Source of the DNA: Botryococcus braunii
Lineage: Eukaryota > Chlorophyta > Trebouxiophyceae
Assembly (NCBI GenBank): GCA_002005505.1
Contig: KV908351.1
Coordinates: 321,178 to 363,677, forward strand
Length of the DNA: 42,500 nucleotides
Direction of reading: 5' to 3'
The notes beneath the pieces were generated by a model, which was given only the letters and a program-made list of their open reading frames with translations, ran no database searches and had not been told where the DNA came from. Position numbers and translations under genes: made by a program. Each line of letters starts with the position of its first letter. The first letter of the stretch is position 1. Shown here in pieces: positions 1-16,365 of this stretch.

Positions 1-886
1 GGAGTCAAGATGGTCCTGCTGGCCTGAGTGCGTTACTTGCACATTTGATGGTCCTCCGTGTCATAGGAAATCTGTCAGGTATGCTTCGTTGTAGGCCTTC
101 TGTGCTGTGTTTTTGACCTGCCTCCCTTCCTTGGGTTCGATGGCTTTGGCATGAAGATTGGTGGCCTCCTGGTTTTTCTGTTGTTCAATTACGTTCTAGA
201 CGTGTCCCTGTCTCTGCAATTGTTCGTGGAACACTCGGATGGCATCTTCACCTAAAGTGCTTGAGGGGAGGACTGATGCTGGTGGTCCTGGCAAAGGCAT
301 GTGCTGTGGAGGATGCATGTTTGTAGAAGTCACAGGGGCTTGGTGTTACAGGAGCCACAGCTCTTCCTGATACCTTTGGTACAGAGGCGTTTGTGGATCT
401 GGCCCTTGCGACCCGTGTCCCTAGCATGTTCATTGCGGATATGCAAACCCATTTTCCAAATGATCCGCGCATCCCAGAAGGTGTGAATGTTGCCGGATGG
501 ACTACTTAATGTGCTCCATCAGCAGACAGACGTTCTGCTGATATGCTTTGGAAATCAGCAACCGCTGTTAAGGGATGGCCTTGGTCGTGTTGAATATATC
601 TCTGGGTATCGAGATACTGGTGGCTCTTCTCAGTATTGTTATTCGTGTTATAGCATAGTATTATTCCAAGTAGGTTCTCACATACCGTTGGTTTATCTAT
701 CTGCATCTCATCATGGCCTCTGGGCTGGATTGATGTAATTCTTCTTCTTCTACTTCTTGGATAAAGCTGCTTTTAGTATAGATTTGAAATAAGTGGTATT
801 GGGGAGAACGTTCTCCTTTTGTGGGTGTGTTGAGTCCTTTGTAAAAAGCTTGGTTGCAATGCGTGCGCGTGCATGTATGTGTTGGG

Positions 887-888
<2 letters not shown>
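1..888. other. No gene recognised
   Basis: I see no convincing exon, RNA gene or mobile element here. Short open frames exist on both strands but none has recognisable protein character or paired splice sites. The stretch may hold upstream exons or an intron of the tentative gene to the right. Confidence 0.4.

Positions 889-982
<94 letters not shown>
889..982. repeat. (GT)n microsatellite
   Basis: An essentially uninterrupted (GT) tract of about 47 units, preceded by a short GC/GT alternating stretch. Long Val-Cys or Thr-His open frames across it are artefacts of the dinucleotide. Confidence 0.97.
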
Positions 983-985
<3 letters not shown>

Positions 986-1210
986 ATACAAACCCACTTT
1001 TCAACCCATCGTGACCATCTCTAACTTGGCCGTGTTTGACTGGCGACCTGGATGGTTTGCCTGGCCTTGGTTAATTTGGTTTGGGGGCATGGAGGTAGTG
1101 GTCCTGACTCGAAAATGGTAGCATGAGCCCAGGACAATCGTCAAGTGGCACCTTGTCATGTGGTACCTCACAACACAAGCGGACTGACCCTGTATTCTTG
1201 GAGTATACAG

Positions 1211-2903
1211 GGGCTGTTGTGTTTGACATAATCAAGATTTGGCGTCTGGACTCCGGAAGCTATGAGCGGGTTGCAGAAGTAGTAATATCTGCCTGGGAGA
1301 CTCGCTGCAGGGATGCAGCTAAGCTTGGCCTTGAACCCCCAGCACGTCCACTCTTGATGCACTCCAATTTGTCCAGTGCTGATGAAGTGGTGAGCGTGTG
1401 CAAGTAAGCCTTCTGACGCAGCCCAAAAATTCTGGTTAGAGAGTCCTGTTAATGTGCGGATGTTGAGAGCAGCCAAAAGAGTGCTGTGCATGCGAGGGTG
1501 TGGAGAGTGCAGAAACGAGAGCAGTTTGGGGTTTTCAAAGCACTCTTCCAGTGCTCAAGTTGTAAGGATGTGCATGCCAAGGAACTCGTCTGGGTAAGTT
1601 GTGTAAGAGTTTGGGATTTCCTGGGGTTTTCTTTGGCTTCTCCAACTTTTGAGTTGTTTGGAAGTTCACACAGACTAAGCAGGAGCCACGAATGAGGTGT
1701 TGCCTCGCATGCCAGCTGGGAGAGCACCTGGACAGCAACTTTTAGAACCGTGTGGGCACTGTAGTTATGGGTGCTGAAGTTATATAGTTATGGGCATTGA
1801 AGTTATGGGCTTTGGGAAGTTATGAGCATTTAATAAGGCTCGCAATGCAATAATTGAGAATGCGCATTTCTTTGCAGGCTGCCAGAGAGGATTCGGCCAA
1901 CCTTCTGTGCTTTTGGGGGACTGGCTGATGGTTTTCTGCCTTTTGACGTGGGCCAAGGAAGGACAGTCACCCTCCAGATGGCCAGCGTGGTGATGAAGGC
2001 AGTTCAAGCTCGAAAGCCTGGCCTGAAGTCTTGCACGGCTTGTGCTGGCAAACTGGGGGATGATGTACCGGCTTCAAAGCTGCAGGTATGCCTGTGCCAT
2101 AATGGTGTACATCTGCTCTTAATGACTTCTTTTATCTACTTGTACTGTATATGATGTTAAAGTAGATTTTATGTATTGGCATTGTAAGTATAAAAATGCC
2201 TTATATATTTCATTTCCCTAAGTACATGCTAGTGTCGAGTGCCATTTGTGTGCATTCAGTAACCACAGTGAATAACCCAAGATATTAACGACATGGAATT
2301 GCTACTAATATGTAGCGGCTGAGGTTTTCAAGATGTGGTTCAAAGCCCCTTTTCTTTTGCCTGCTTTAAGGTGCTTGCTAATGAGATCAAGATCCAATGT
2401 TGGATTGCTGGCTGTTTTTCCTTAAGAGGAATATGGTCTATGACCCTTTTGTCCCAGCACTTCCCTATCAAGGTATTAATAGTGAACCGGTGTACCATCT
2501 CACCAGTCGCGCAGAACCTCTCACTCTTAAGTGCACACAGCAAGGAAGTGTTGCTGAGTTAGTTTGGCTCCACTGCAGGTGGATCCTCGCCTTCCTGTAG
2601 AGGCACGCGAGGCTGTGCGCCACCGCATGGAAGCAATGTCTTCCTTCCGCAATATTGACGCGGAACGTTGTAGTGCACTTTTAGAGCACATGTATGATGC
2701 TGTAGCTGACAAGCGTCTTCTATGTGACAAGCGAATTGCTTCCCAAACAGGCATATCTGCACCTTTATAAATATGTGCGCTGTAAAGAGGTGTCCTCTGG
2801 GGCAGTGAAGTTACTTTCAGAAGAATGCGCTTTTATCCCTGGGTGCAATGGTCGTGGGGTCCTGAATTTCGTGGGAGCCAGCAGTGGATGGATGCCAGAG
2901 TGA
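1211..2903 (+). CDS. Tentative multi-exon gene, unrecognised product
   Basis: I do not recognise this protein. Exon-like blocks with compatible phases are: about 1211-1403 (donor GTAAGC, phase 2), 1525-1593 (acceptor GAGCAG, donor GTAAGT, phase 2), 1878-2085 (acceptor TTTGCAG, donor GTATGC, phase 0) and 2579 onward (acceptor CTGCAG). The third block includes RPTFCAFGGLADGFLPFD and a Cys-x2-Cys pair (CTACAGKL). The fourth begins VDPRLPVEAREAVRHRMEAM. It then needs either a very short intron (about 2701-2750) or a one-base correction to enter a second open frame, 2751-2903, containing YLHLYKYVRCKEV and CAFIPGCNGRGVLNFVG and ending in TGA. The 5' end is not defined. What supports it is the phase compatibility, the protein-like composition and the stretches free of stops. 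The model could be wrong in several exons or be a decaying gene. Confidence 0.35.
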
Positions 2904-3829
2904 CTGGCATGTACAATAAGGTTTTGGAAGTAATAAATGGAGAGGTTTCAAACGTCTCGAAATGGCCGGCAGTGTATCATGTGTGGAGGGACATTATTAT
3001 TTCCTCATGAATAAGCCTTCTGTGGCTAAGCATGTTCGGCCATTGCATGAGTTAAGCATTGCATTAAGCCAACTCAAATGTGCTGTTTGTTGTAAACGAA
3101 CTGGTGTTAATCCCACTCTGCAACTTGTTTGGAGGGCTATATGCTACCCTTGTCATGTTGTTAGCCACACTCTCTGCAAATCTTCCGGAGGGCTATGTAC
3201 AAACCCCTGAAAGTTGTGACTGGGGGCGGAGGGGAGATGTCAGTTGATGGAACCACAAATGTTCCCAGGCCCTGGTCTGGGATTATGTGCCAGTTGAAAA
3301 CATTTGGGTGGGAACATTATCAAATCAGGTCATGCAAGTAACTCTGGGGAATTAAGACACGGTGTGGGCTTGCAAGTGGCCCATTTGTCGATGAACTCCA
3401 AACCCCAGTGCAGTATTGCAGCAGGGGTTCATGGGTAGAGTAACCCTCTTGCTGTACACGACAGTTGCTTTTGACTTGGAAATCTGTAGACAGAGAGCTG
3501 CCATGAGCACTGCAACTCTCTACACCATTCGTGACAGGGAACTTAATGAGGTGACCATACATTTTTGGGGGCCATAGCGGTGTGTTTGTAGAGGTTGGCT
3601 GTCTGTGCGAAGTTGCTAGTATGTGGGCACTGCAACTGAGAGCTTTCTGCCTCTGGCAGACTCTTAACACTTAGTCTGAGATGCTTCTGAGTAGAAACTG
3701 TAATTTACAACCACACTCGTCGAAAGTGTAGATTCCCAATGTTATGGGGACAATGACTTTAACTAAGTTGCATTGATCTATCGAGCGATGCCATTCTTTG
3801 GGGAAGCAAGCATGCCACTCTTCCAGGTT
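2904..3829. other. No gene recognised
   Basis: A plus-strand open stretch at about 3007-3207 encodes two Cys-x2-Cys pairs and could be a further exon of the preceding gene, but I could not join it by splice phase. The rest shows nothing identifiable. Confidence 0.3.
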
Positions 3830-4300
3830 TTGAAGTAAGGTTAAGTAAGGGTAGAAATTAGGTATGAGGAAAGAGGAAGGGAACGGTGGAGAAAGGGAGG
3901 GAGAGAAGGATAGATAAGAAGCGAGAAATGAGGCTGGAGCAAAGACGAGAGGTGAAGAGGAGGGAAGATTGATTGGATTGAATGCGGGGCGATGCTGGGG
4001 GACCTGAGGGGAGGAAAGAGGTAGGGAGGGAAGGAGGAAGAAAACCCACAAGGAAGGACAGGAGGGATAAAAGTAATAAAGGGGCAACAAGAAAAGGAGG
4101 GGGTTAGGGGGAAAGGAAGGAACGAGATGTTTCGTCCCTCCTGTGTTTTGCAAAGGGCAAGGAAGGAAGGACTGAAGAACGATTGAAGGACTGCAAGGAG
4201 GAAGGGAGGAAGATCGAAAGTGGGAAGGGTGGTGGGTGCGTGCGTGCGTTTGCACGCGCGCGCGTGTGCGTGCGTGCGTGCGTTTGCACGCGCGCGCGTG

Positions 4301-4371
<71 letters not shown>
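3830..4371. repeat. Purine-rich tract, then Z-DNA-prone CG/TG and (GT)n
   Basis: About 400 bp of GGAAGG/GAGGAA-type purine-rich DNA is followed, from about 4237, by alternating GCGTGCGTGCG and GCACGCGCGCGC blocks, then a (GT)n tract of about 30 units. Alternating purine-pyrimidine runs of this kind are classic Z-DNA formers. The long minus-strand open frame over the pyrimidine strand is low complexity and not a gene. Confidence 0.85.
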
Positions 4372-4376
<5 letters not shown>

Positions 4377-4445
4377 TGAGCGGGCGCGCGTGTGTGTGAG
4401 TGAGTGAGTGCAGATTATTAATTTGTTTTCAAAAGTTCGTGTCAC

Positions 4446-4595
4446 TGCCCTATCTTTACCCCTTCTTCCTTCCCTCCATGCCTCCCCCCCCCCGCCCCAC
4501 TTCCCCTCGCCAGCAGCTGTGTATGAGCGGGCGGAAATGGGGCGGGGGGGCCATGGAAGGAAGGAAGAAGGGGTAAAGATAGGATAGGTAGTGCA
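4446..4595. repeat. Palindrome with about 45-bp arms
   Basis: The left arm (about 4449-4497) and the right arm (about 4541-4587) are reverse complements. Both read CCTATCTTTACCCCTTCTTC on opposite strands and continue into a C-rich segment. The loop is about 45 bp and contains CAGCAGCTG. The palindrome is flanked by (GT)n on the left and (CA)n on the right, so the outer sequence is also roughly self-complementary. Confidence 0.9.
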
Positions 4596-4651
4596 AACTT
4601 AAAAACCGGTAAAGAAAGGGGAGGGGGCATAAAGTAAGGACGGGAGACAGG

Positions 4652-4652
<1 letters not shown>

Positions 4653-4733
<81 letters not shown>
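4653..4733. repeat. (CA)n microsatellite
   Basis: About 40 uninterrupted CA units, followed by ACTCACTCACTC. It mirrors the (GT)n and GAGTGAGTGAGTG sequence left of the palindrome. Confidence 0.97.
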
Positions 4734-4738
<5 letters not shown>

Positions 4739-5355
4739 TCACTCTCACACGGGATAATTAAACGAATCAATAGCTGCTGCTTTGCTCTTCCGCGAAGCAT
4801 CAATCGAAGGGTTGTTCCCACGCCATTTTGATGGAGTCAAGAGCAGAGTACTTTACGACTACATACCCTTCTATTGCTGCTGAAAGCAAGAGCCTACCTG
4901 TATATATAACGAGCAATCCTTTGCTCACATGTCCTCATTCAGATTTAAGACACTTATATCGTCATCCCTTTCAGCCATAATGGCTGGTCCTGGATGTAAC
5001 ATTTCCTTCCTTCCTCAGTGAGCTACGCGCATTCCGCACGGCCCGTACTATACAGGAAAGGAAATGTCCTATGCTCTTCAACCCTGTGAAGGTAGGTATC
5101 CGTTTCCCCAACTGTCACCTGCGGGATCGAACATTCAAATGTACGAATCAACTACAAAGTCGGCGGTACCAACAGACATTTCCGTCCACGTGGAAGGGCA
5201 GAGGATCGATGGAGGCCCGGGTGGTATTGATTGCAGCTGCAGCTTCCTTCCTACGCGACTCAACGTTGTTGCTTCGGTTTCGTTCTCATTTGTTTTGTTT
5301 TGAACATGAACGTTAAAGAGAATACTAGATAACTGTAGGGATAAGATCCAATGCA

Positions 5356-6407
5356 ATGGCTATTCCGGTTCTCCTCTTCTTTGTCTTGCTGGCGGGAACA
5401 GCCAGATCGTCTGGTATTTCGGGCGATCAGGACCCGCCAGTGTGGGTTGAAGCACGTTGTACGAGTCCCCAATCAGCAAAATTTTCTAACAAAGCGATAA
5501 TGACATACCTGGAAACTCTTCCCCGGGAGCTCTTTATGAGTAGCTCGTAAGGATCCCTTTCCGTGTGTCAAGGAGGGCACCTCCGGGAGCTATGCAGCTT
5601 GTTCTTCAATTCTACTGAGTTTCATGTGTTACAATAGGTGCAAGAAGGATGAGGACAGAAAGCTGCTGGGCATGGGTTGTGTGCTGACCGTTTCGGATGA
5701 AACGAGAAGCAGGTGCGGACATTTGTGGGTTGAATGCGAACTAATAATCCTATACACTTATTCCCAGAAAATTAAATTCGACATGATTATTTTACTCCTG
5801 AACATAGAGCGGTGGAGATATTTATGTCAGTTTCTGTTTGCGATGGCCGGCTCATCAAGACCTTTGCGTGCATCTCCGTATGAGACATTTGATGTGACCA
5901 CCAAGAGAAAGGCCACATTTATGAATGATTGATTTTTCTGATTGGATGGTACGGTAAAATGTAAAGACTGTGGTGTTTTCGGGACACGTTCTAGTAGCTG
6001 CCGTCGTACTCGCGAGAGTCCGACTTTAGCAATTGGAGGACATTATGCCCTAGGTCGCTTATGAATATAGTCATACGCTGGTAGGTTCAGTGAATTGAAT
6101 TTAAATGCTACTCTGACTGTGCAGATTACAGCATATCGTGGGGAGCAGCCATCAGTTTCAGGAGTGCTTTATCAACGTGGCAGACACGGTTGTGCACAGC
6201 CCAACGTGCTTCACCATGAGATTAGGTGGAAAAGGAGTAGCTGTGACCTACAGGCTGAAGAATCAGGCTTTTCCTGACCCAGAGAAGGTTCCTTTTACAT
6301 TTGGCATCATGGTCAATGATCTTCCTATTCAGTACAGCTGCAACTACACTGCAACGTCTCATTACGTCATGCATACCGCACCCAACCCAGACAGAGACTT
6401 GACCTGA
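5356..6407 (+). CDS. Small secreted six-cysteine protein (unrecognised)
   Basis: I do not recognise the family. A three-exon model closes in phase: 5356-5546 (donor GTAAGG, phase 2), 5638-5712 (acceptor CAATAG, donor GTGCGG, phase 2) and 6125-6407 (acceptor TGTGCAG, stop TGA). It gives 182 residues. The first ATG opens a clear signal peptide, MAIPVLLFFVLLAGTARSSG, so secretion or ER entry is inferred. After it come six cysteines (about residues 35, 65, 78, 103, 117 and one in SCNYTAT). That count would allow three disulfides, and NYT is an N-glycosylation sequon. There is no membrane anchor and no ER-retention tail. The second donor is the weakest splice site. A TATATATAAC motif lies at 4901-4910, about 450 bp upstream, so it could be the promoter only if the 5' leader is long. 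The function is unknown. Confidence 0.55.
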
Positions 6408-8090
6408 AGGTTCCCTGCTACTTCTTGTGTCCTGGGGGAGAAGGGTATTGAGGACCATCTAATATTTCAGAGGGTCGAACTAGTTAGCATGTGCATGCTT
6501 GAGAAGAGTTGCCTTTCAATAGCCAGGGTGCCAAACAATTGTACTGTCCCACGATTAAGCTTCAACCCTTATGGGGTGCTGTGACTCCATCAGTACAGTA
6601 TTGATTATGAATAGTTTTCACTAGGCTGTACTTGTGGAGGGTCCATGCACTTCGGGGGCATCGGAGTGCAACCCAAGCCCAAAGAAGGTCAAAACGCTTG
6701 CATCCCCCCTCTCTTGTGACACTTGCGTATATTTGTTGGTTTCCCTTCCAGCGATATGGTGTTATTTTTAGCTATCAGATGTTGTGAGTAGGTTTCTGAC
6801 ATGGGTGGCAAGAGTGGTTGCAAGCACAGCTTGCAATCTCTAACCAAGAGAGCATGCATGTCCATCACAGAGCCACGTGTGCACAGCCGTGCACGGCCGT
6901 AACCATATCCCGCACCCACAATGCTCTTTGGAAAATGTTCTAAGTGCTTACAGTGCGCTCCCCCTGCTGGGGAGGAAACAAAAGGATAACTTCTGTGACC
7001 TTTGTGTTTTGATAATCAAAGGGTGTTCGATTGGACCTGTTTTTGGCCCTGGCGTCAAAACTCTGTCAACAATTTGTGACAGATCTATTAGATTTGCGGT
7101 TTGAATTTGTTAATAGTGCGCTGCTAAAACCAAGCTGCAACTGGAGACACGAATGCTGATTATCCTTAGCCCTCACGCGTGAAGTGCCCTAGCTACATAG
7201 CTAGCTTGAGATCCCCACTGTTGTGGAGGGGCGCTTGCCTAATTATAACGGTTGCTGGGCAATGTCCAAATCACGATGCGAGGAAGTCATTCATGTTAAG
7301 TCAACCTGACTGCTGGTGTCGGCAGTTATCCAGTCTTCGAAAATGAATGGTGTTGATGTTCAGAACCTTTTTCATGAGGGGTATGTTAGTCTTGGGTGCG
7401 GACGTGTTGTACATTAATGCAATACTAAATGCCCATGTATGTTGGAGCTAATAATAGAAGAGAGGTTGGTTTTTGTACTCGTCAAGCAGATGGAGTGGGA
7501 AAACCAAAATGTAAGGTAGTCTCGAGGCCGTGTTCCAGTGTTTTTGCTGAACATGGACACATCGTTGCCTCATATTCATTTCAGGGTTGCTCGGATGCAC
7601 CTTGAGAGTTTTGACACCTCTTTACTTATAGATCAGGAGAAAAGAAAACCATTTATAACGCAACTGTATGGTCACGCTTATTTTCTTGCAAAGCACGTGG
7701 CCTACCGTTGTATGTTTGGGCGCTTACAGCCACTTTTGGGACTGAAATTCAGTGGCTTCGAAGCCACTAGGGTCTATGCTCATCCCCTCTTTTATTCTTG
7801 TAGGATGTTTCTGGGACAATTGTTCTTAGTGTGACTGCAGTCGCTAGAGTTTCAATATCGTGACGCTGTACATTTAGTCACTATCAACTAACGCACTAGC
7901 TGGTTGGACAGTATGGTATATCAGCAGGTCGTGCCCAACGGAAACTGTAAATGGAACTTTACGGTATGCTCCAGGTAGCCTCGATGTTGGCATGCACGCT
8001 TGGCCCTTCCAGATCAATTCTGCCCTTAGTTAACTTCGCTTATAAGCTCAATTCATAGATCAACTTCGGCTAAACTCGGCTTGTATACAT
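6408..8090. other. No gene recognised
   Basis: There is no recognisable domain, RNA gene or tandem repeat. A plus-strand open frame at 7538-7834 has mixed composition but no start-stop or splice context that I trust. Confidence 0.4.
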
Positions 8091-8095
8091 ATATA

Positions 8096-8214
8096 TATGT
8101 ACATATTTTTTCACAAAACTTTACATACATATGTACATATTTTTTCACAAAACTTTACATACAAAAAATATGTACATATATATGTACATATTTTTTCACA
8201 AAACTTTACATACA
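8096..8214. repeat. Three copies of a 34-bp AT-rich unit
   Basis: The 34-bp unit TATGTACATATTTTTTCACA... occurs at 8096-8129, 8130-8163 and 8181-8214, with an 18-bp AT-rich interruption before the third copy. The copies are essentially identical, which suggests recent amplification. Confidence 0.93.
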
Positions 8215-8228
8215 TGCAACCCAAACTT

Positions 8229-8481
8229 CTGCAGACTGCGGATATAGTTGTTAGTGTTGCGACCATGGTGGATGGACCAAAATAGATTTAAAGCTTGATA
8301 ATCACACAACATATTTGTAGCATATTGACCAAAGCTAGATAGGCTTTTTCAATCCATGGCTATACAGCACGGATATATCTAGCTCTGGTCACGATGCTAC
8401 GAGTATGCTGGAGAACTATCTAGCTCTGGTCCATCAACCATGATTGTAATACCAACAACTATATATCTGCAGTCTGGCAGC
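8229..8481. repeat. Fold-back element, nested inverted repeats
   Basis: Imperfect inverted arms of about 48 bp (8231-8278 against about 8430-8480) share CAGACTGC and ATAGTTGTT on opposite strands. Inside them lies a second inverted set: GACCAAAGCTAGATA near 8328 against TATCTAGCTCTGGTC near 8374 and again near 8418. There is no coding capacity. It resembles a non-autonomous fold-back or MITE-type element, although I could not identify a target-site duplication with confidence. Confidence 0.7.
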
Positions 8482-8489
8482 CAGGGCAG

Positions 8490-10589
8490 CAACAACACTA
8501 CTAAATCTTTAGACTGCACTTCTACTTCTCTGACTGGTGTTGCTTACATAATATTATTAATTAATTTCTTCTCCGCATGTGCCGGGTCATGCACACTTTA
8601 CCCTTTTTCTAACTGCTAGTTCTCTAGACTGCTCAAGTCGGGCTGCGGCTTCCAAGACGGACACGACACATTAGTTGAAACACTAAGCATCAATGTTTTA
8701 TCACTCAAACTTTGTTGAAAAAGACTGGCGGTATTGTTGTTCATGTCATCTTTACATGTGAAAGACAGATGTGGTAGTGCCTTACTGAAGATGGAAACTA
8801 TCAGTGCCTATGGGACAAGGTACGATCGGCGGGTTCCGGGGGTCTAAATCTGGATGTGTGCCAAGGCCCGTGGCCCACGGGAAGCCCCGGGATTTTGCAA
8901 CGCCTGGAAGTTGTTGCGTTCCTGGTGAGACAGTTGCGACAATGTACGGGTTTGCGCTACAGTATGCGAACGAGGTTGGTAGACCGATGTATACAGGATT
9001 GTGGAGGTGTATAGTCCGATGGATACCCGATGTGAAGACCGTGAAGTGAAGGTCGGTCCGTCCGATTTTGGTTTTGTGGGGAAGATATTAGATACAGTTT
9101 AAATAGTTAATTCGTTGGCATTCCGCCGAAGGAGTCGTCGCGGTACGAGGTTTACAAGAAGTGTAGCCGTGCAGCTCGTGGGAACCGCACAAGAAACACT
9201 GCACTTTGCGTCGGGTGGAAGACATGGTAAGTCCAGCGGGGCTATTGCCGCCTTGTTGAGGCGAAAGGGGTTCCAATTAGTGCGGGTTCAACGTTTTGTG
9301 TGCCTTATCTTAAAGCATTTCGTCCAAGGCTCCATCGTTTTGTTCGTGACGGTTGAGAATATTATTATTGACATCTGCAAGGGCATTGGCAAAAGCAGTC
9401 AGCTGCAATGCTGTTCCCACGAGCAATGCTATGCAGTCAGGTGTAACCGTTAAATGTACCTTGGTTATTGCCGAACGTTGCAGGTGACTGCATAAGCGAC
9501 ATCGGCCCACGTTGTCATTACTAACTTGTAAATAAATGAGAAAGGTGCCATTATCAAGAACGTCAAATCTTCAAGCCAAAGACAACTACAAAAGGAGGGA
9601 AAAACAAAGGGAAAAAAACGGCTTACCGTGCACAATCGGGAAGGCTAGGTCCAAAGCCGTCGCCCTTGCTGCTGGTGGCACCGTGTACTTCGTGTGTATA
9701 TCGAGTATGGTATTACGCTGTATACAAAAGTGGAGGAAGAAGAAAAAACAGGCTTACCTGGACGGCCATCATGGCGAAAGCCAAGGCTGCACACCCGAAG
9801 CCCAACATGTCCGTTCTCCTCTATGTATTAAAGATCAAATAGATATGCGTGTTTGCTTTATTGTTCTTCTTTGATATTAAATAGTTATGGCTTCTGAAGG
9901 ACACAAGCTACAGTTTTTAAGGCAACGAAAAGCCGTTTGAGGCAACGAGAAGACAAACAGGCATCACGTGGTCGTATGAGCCTCCCAAGAGGTACCACAG
10001 AGCGCGCGGGAAAAGTCCTCAGGAGCTCTGTAGAGAACTGCCGATCGTAATCACACCTCTTGGCACATTGGCATCTGTCGCAAGCGGGTCATCGACGCAG
10101 GAGCATTCGGAAGATTTCAAACTGTACAAAACCTAAGCTGTACTAATACTGTATTAGTAATACAGCTTGGGCCAGTAGTAAAGTTTCAAGAACCCTGTGT
10201 TTATAAGCATATCTACATCGCCAGTACCTGCTCACATGTACAGAGGCGCAGCCTACTCTAGATTTGCTGTCCAAAAACCCCCCACCTTTCAGCAGCAGTA
10301 CAATGGGGATCTTGCTATTCTGTCACTTTCCCCATCAAACTGGACGTCCCAAATGTTGGCTTGGTCATTCCAATGTTCTAAGCTCCAGCAGTGTCAACTC
10401 TCTGAGCTTCAGCATACCAAGCATGAAGCGCACTGGTGGGTGGATCCCTTCCGGCGCTTGAAGTTCGTGGGGGTCTCCCGGAACTGCACAGGAGCGGAGA
10501 CCCACGCGAATCATCGAACTCGCAGGTGGAGGCAGGTGCACAAGTGGAGGCGAGCGTCCAAAGCACCGGTGCGGGAGAGCATCACACGC
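8490..10589. other. No gene recognised; small hairpin at 10135-10168
   Basis: No recognisable gene. A plus-strand frame near 9118-9232 reads like a possible exon (contains SSRYEVYKKCSRAARGNR, followed by GTAAGT), but nothing joins to it. At 10135-10168 AAGCTGTACTAATAC faces its near-perfect complement, GTATTAGTAATACAGCTT, making a stem of about 15 bp with a three-base bulge. Confidence 0.35.
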
Positions 10590-10599
10590 AGAGGTGGGG

Positions 10600-10790
10600 A
10601 AGAGCGTCACACGCACAGAGTCACACCACAGCATCACACGCACAGCATCACATGTACAGCATCATGCGCGCAGCATCACACGCACAGCGTCACATGCACA
10701 GCATCACACGCACAACGTCACACGGGCAGCGTCACACGCGCAGCGTCACACGCACAACGTCACACGCACAGGTGGGGGGAAGAGCGTCAA
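10600..10790. repeat. 14-bp minisatellite next to PrmA stop
   Basis: About a dozen degenerate copies of a 14-bp unit like CAGCATCACACGCA. A 17-bp direct duplication (AAATGCGGCGCCCCGTC) follows immediately and includes the PrmA stop codon region at 10804-10806. The array is open in several frames but has no protein-like features. Confidence 0.9.
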
Positions 10791-10803
10791 ATGCGGCGCC
10801 CCG

Positions 10804-16365
<5,562 letters not shown>

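Noticed and set aside
3671..4255. 194-codon minus-strand open frame rich in Pro, Ser and Leu
   Set aside because: It is the pyrimidine strand of a purine-rich tract; no domain, no signal and no splice context.
9088..9276. Minus-strand frame with CFLCGSHELHGYTSC, like a retroelement zinc knuckle
   Set aside because: The spacing is C-x2-C-x5-H-x4-C rather than the canonical x4, there is no neighbouring gag or polymerase sequence, and the other strand looks equally exon-like.
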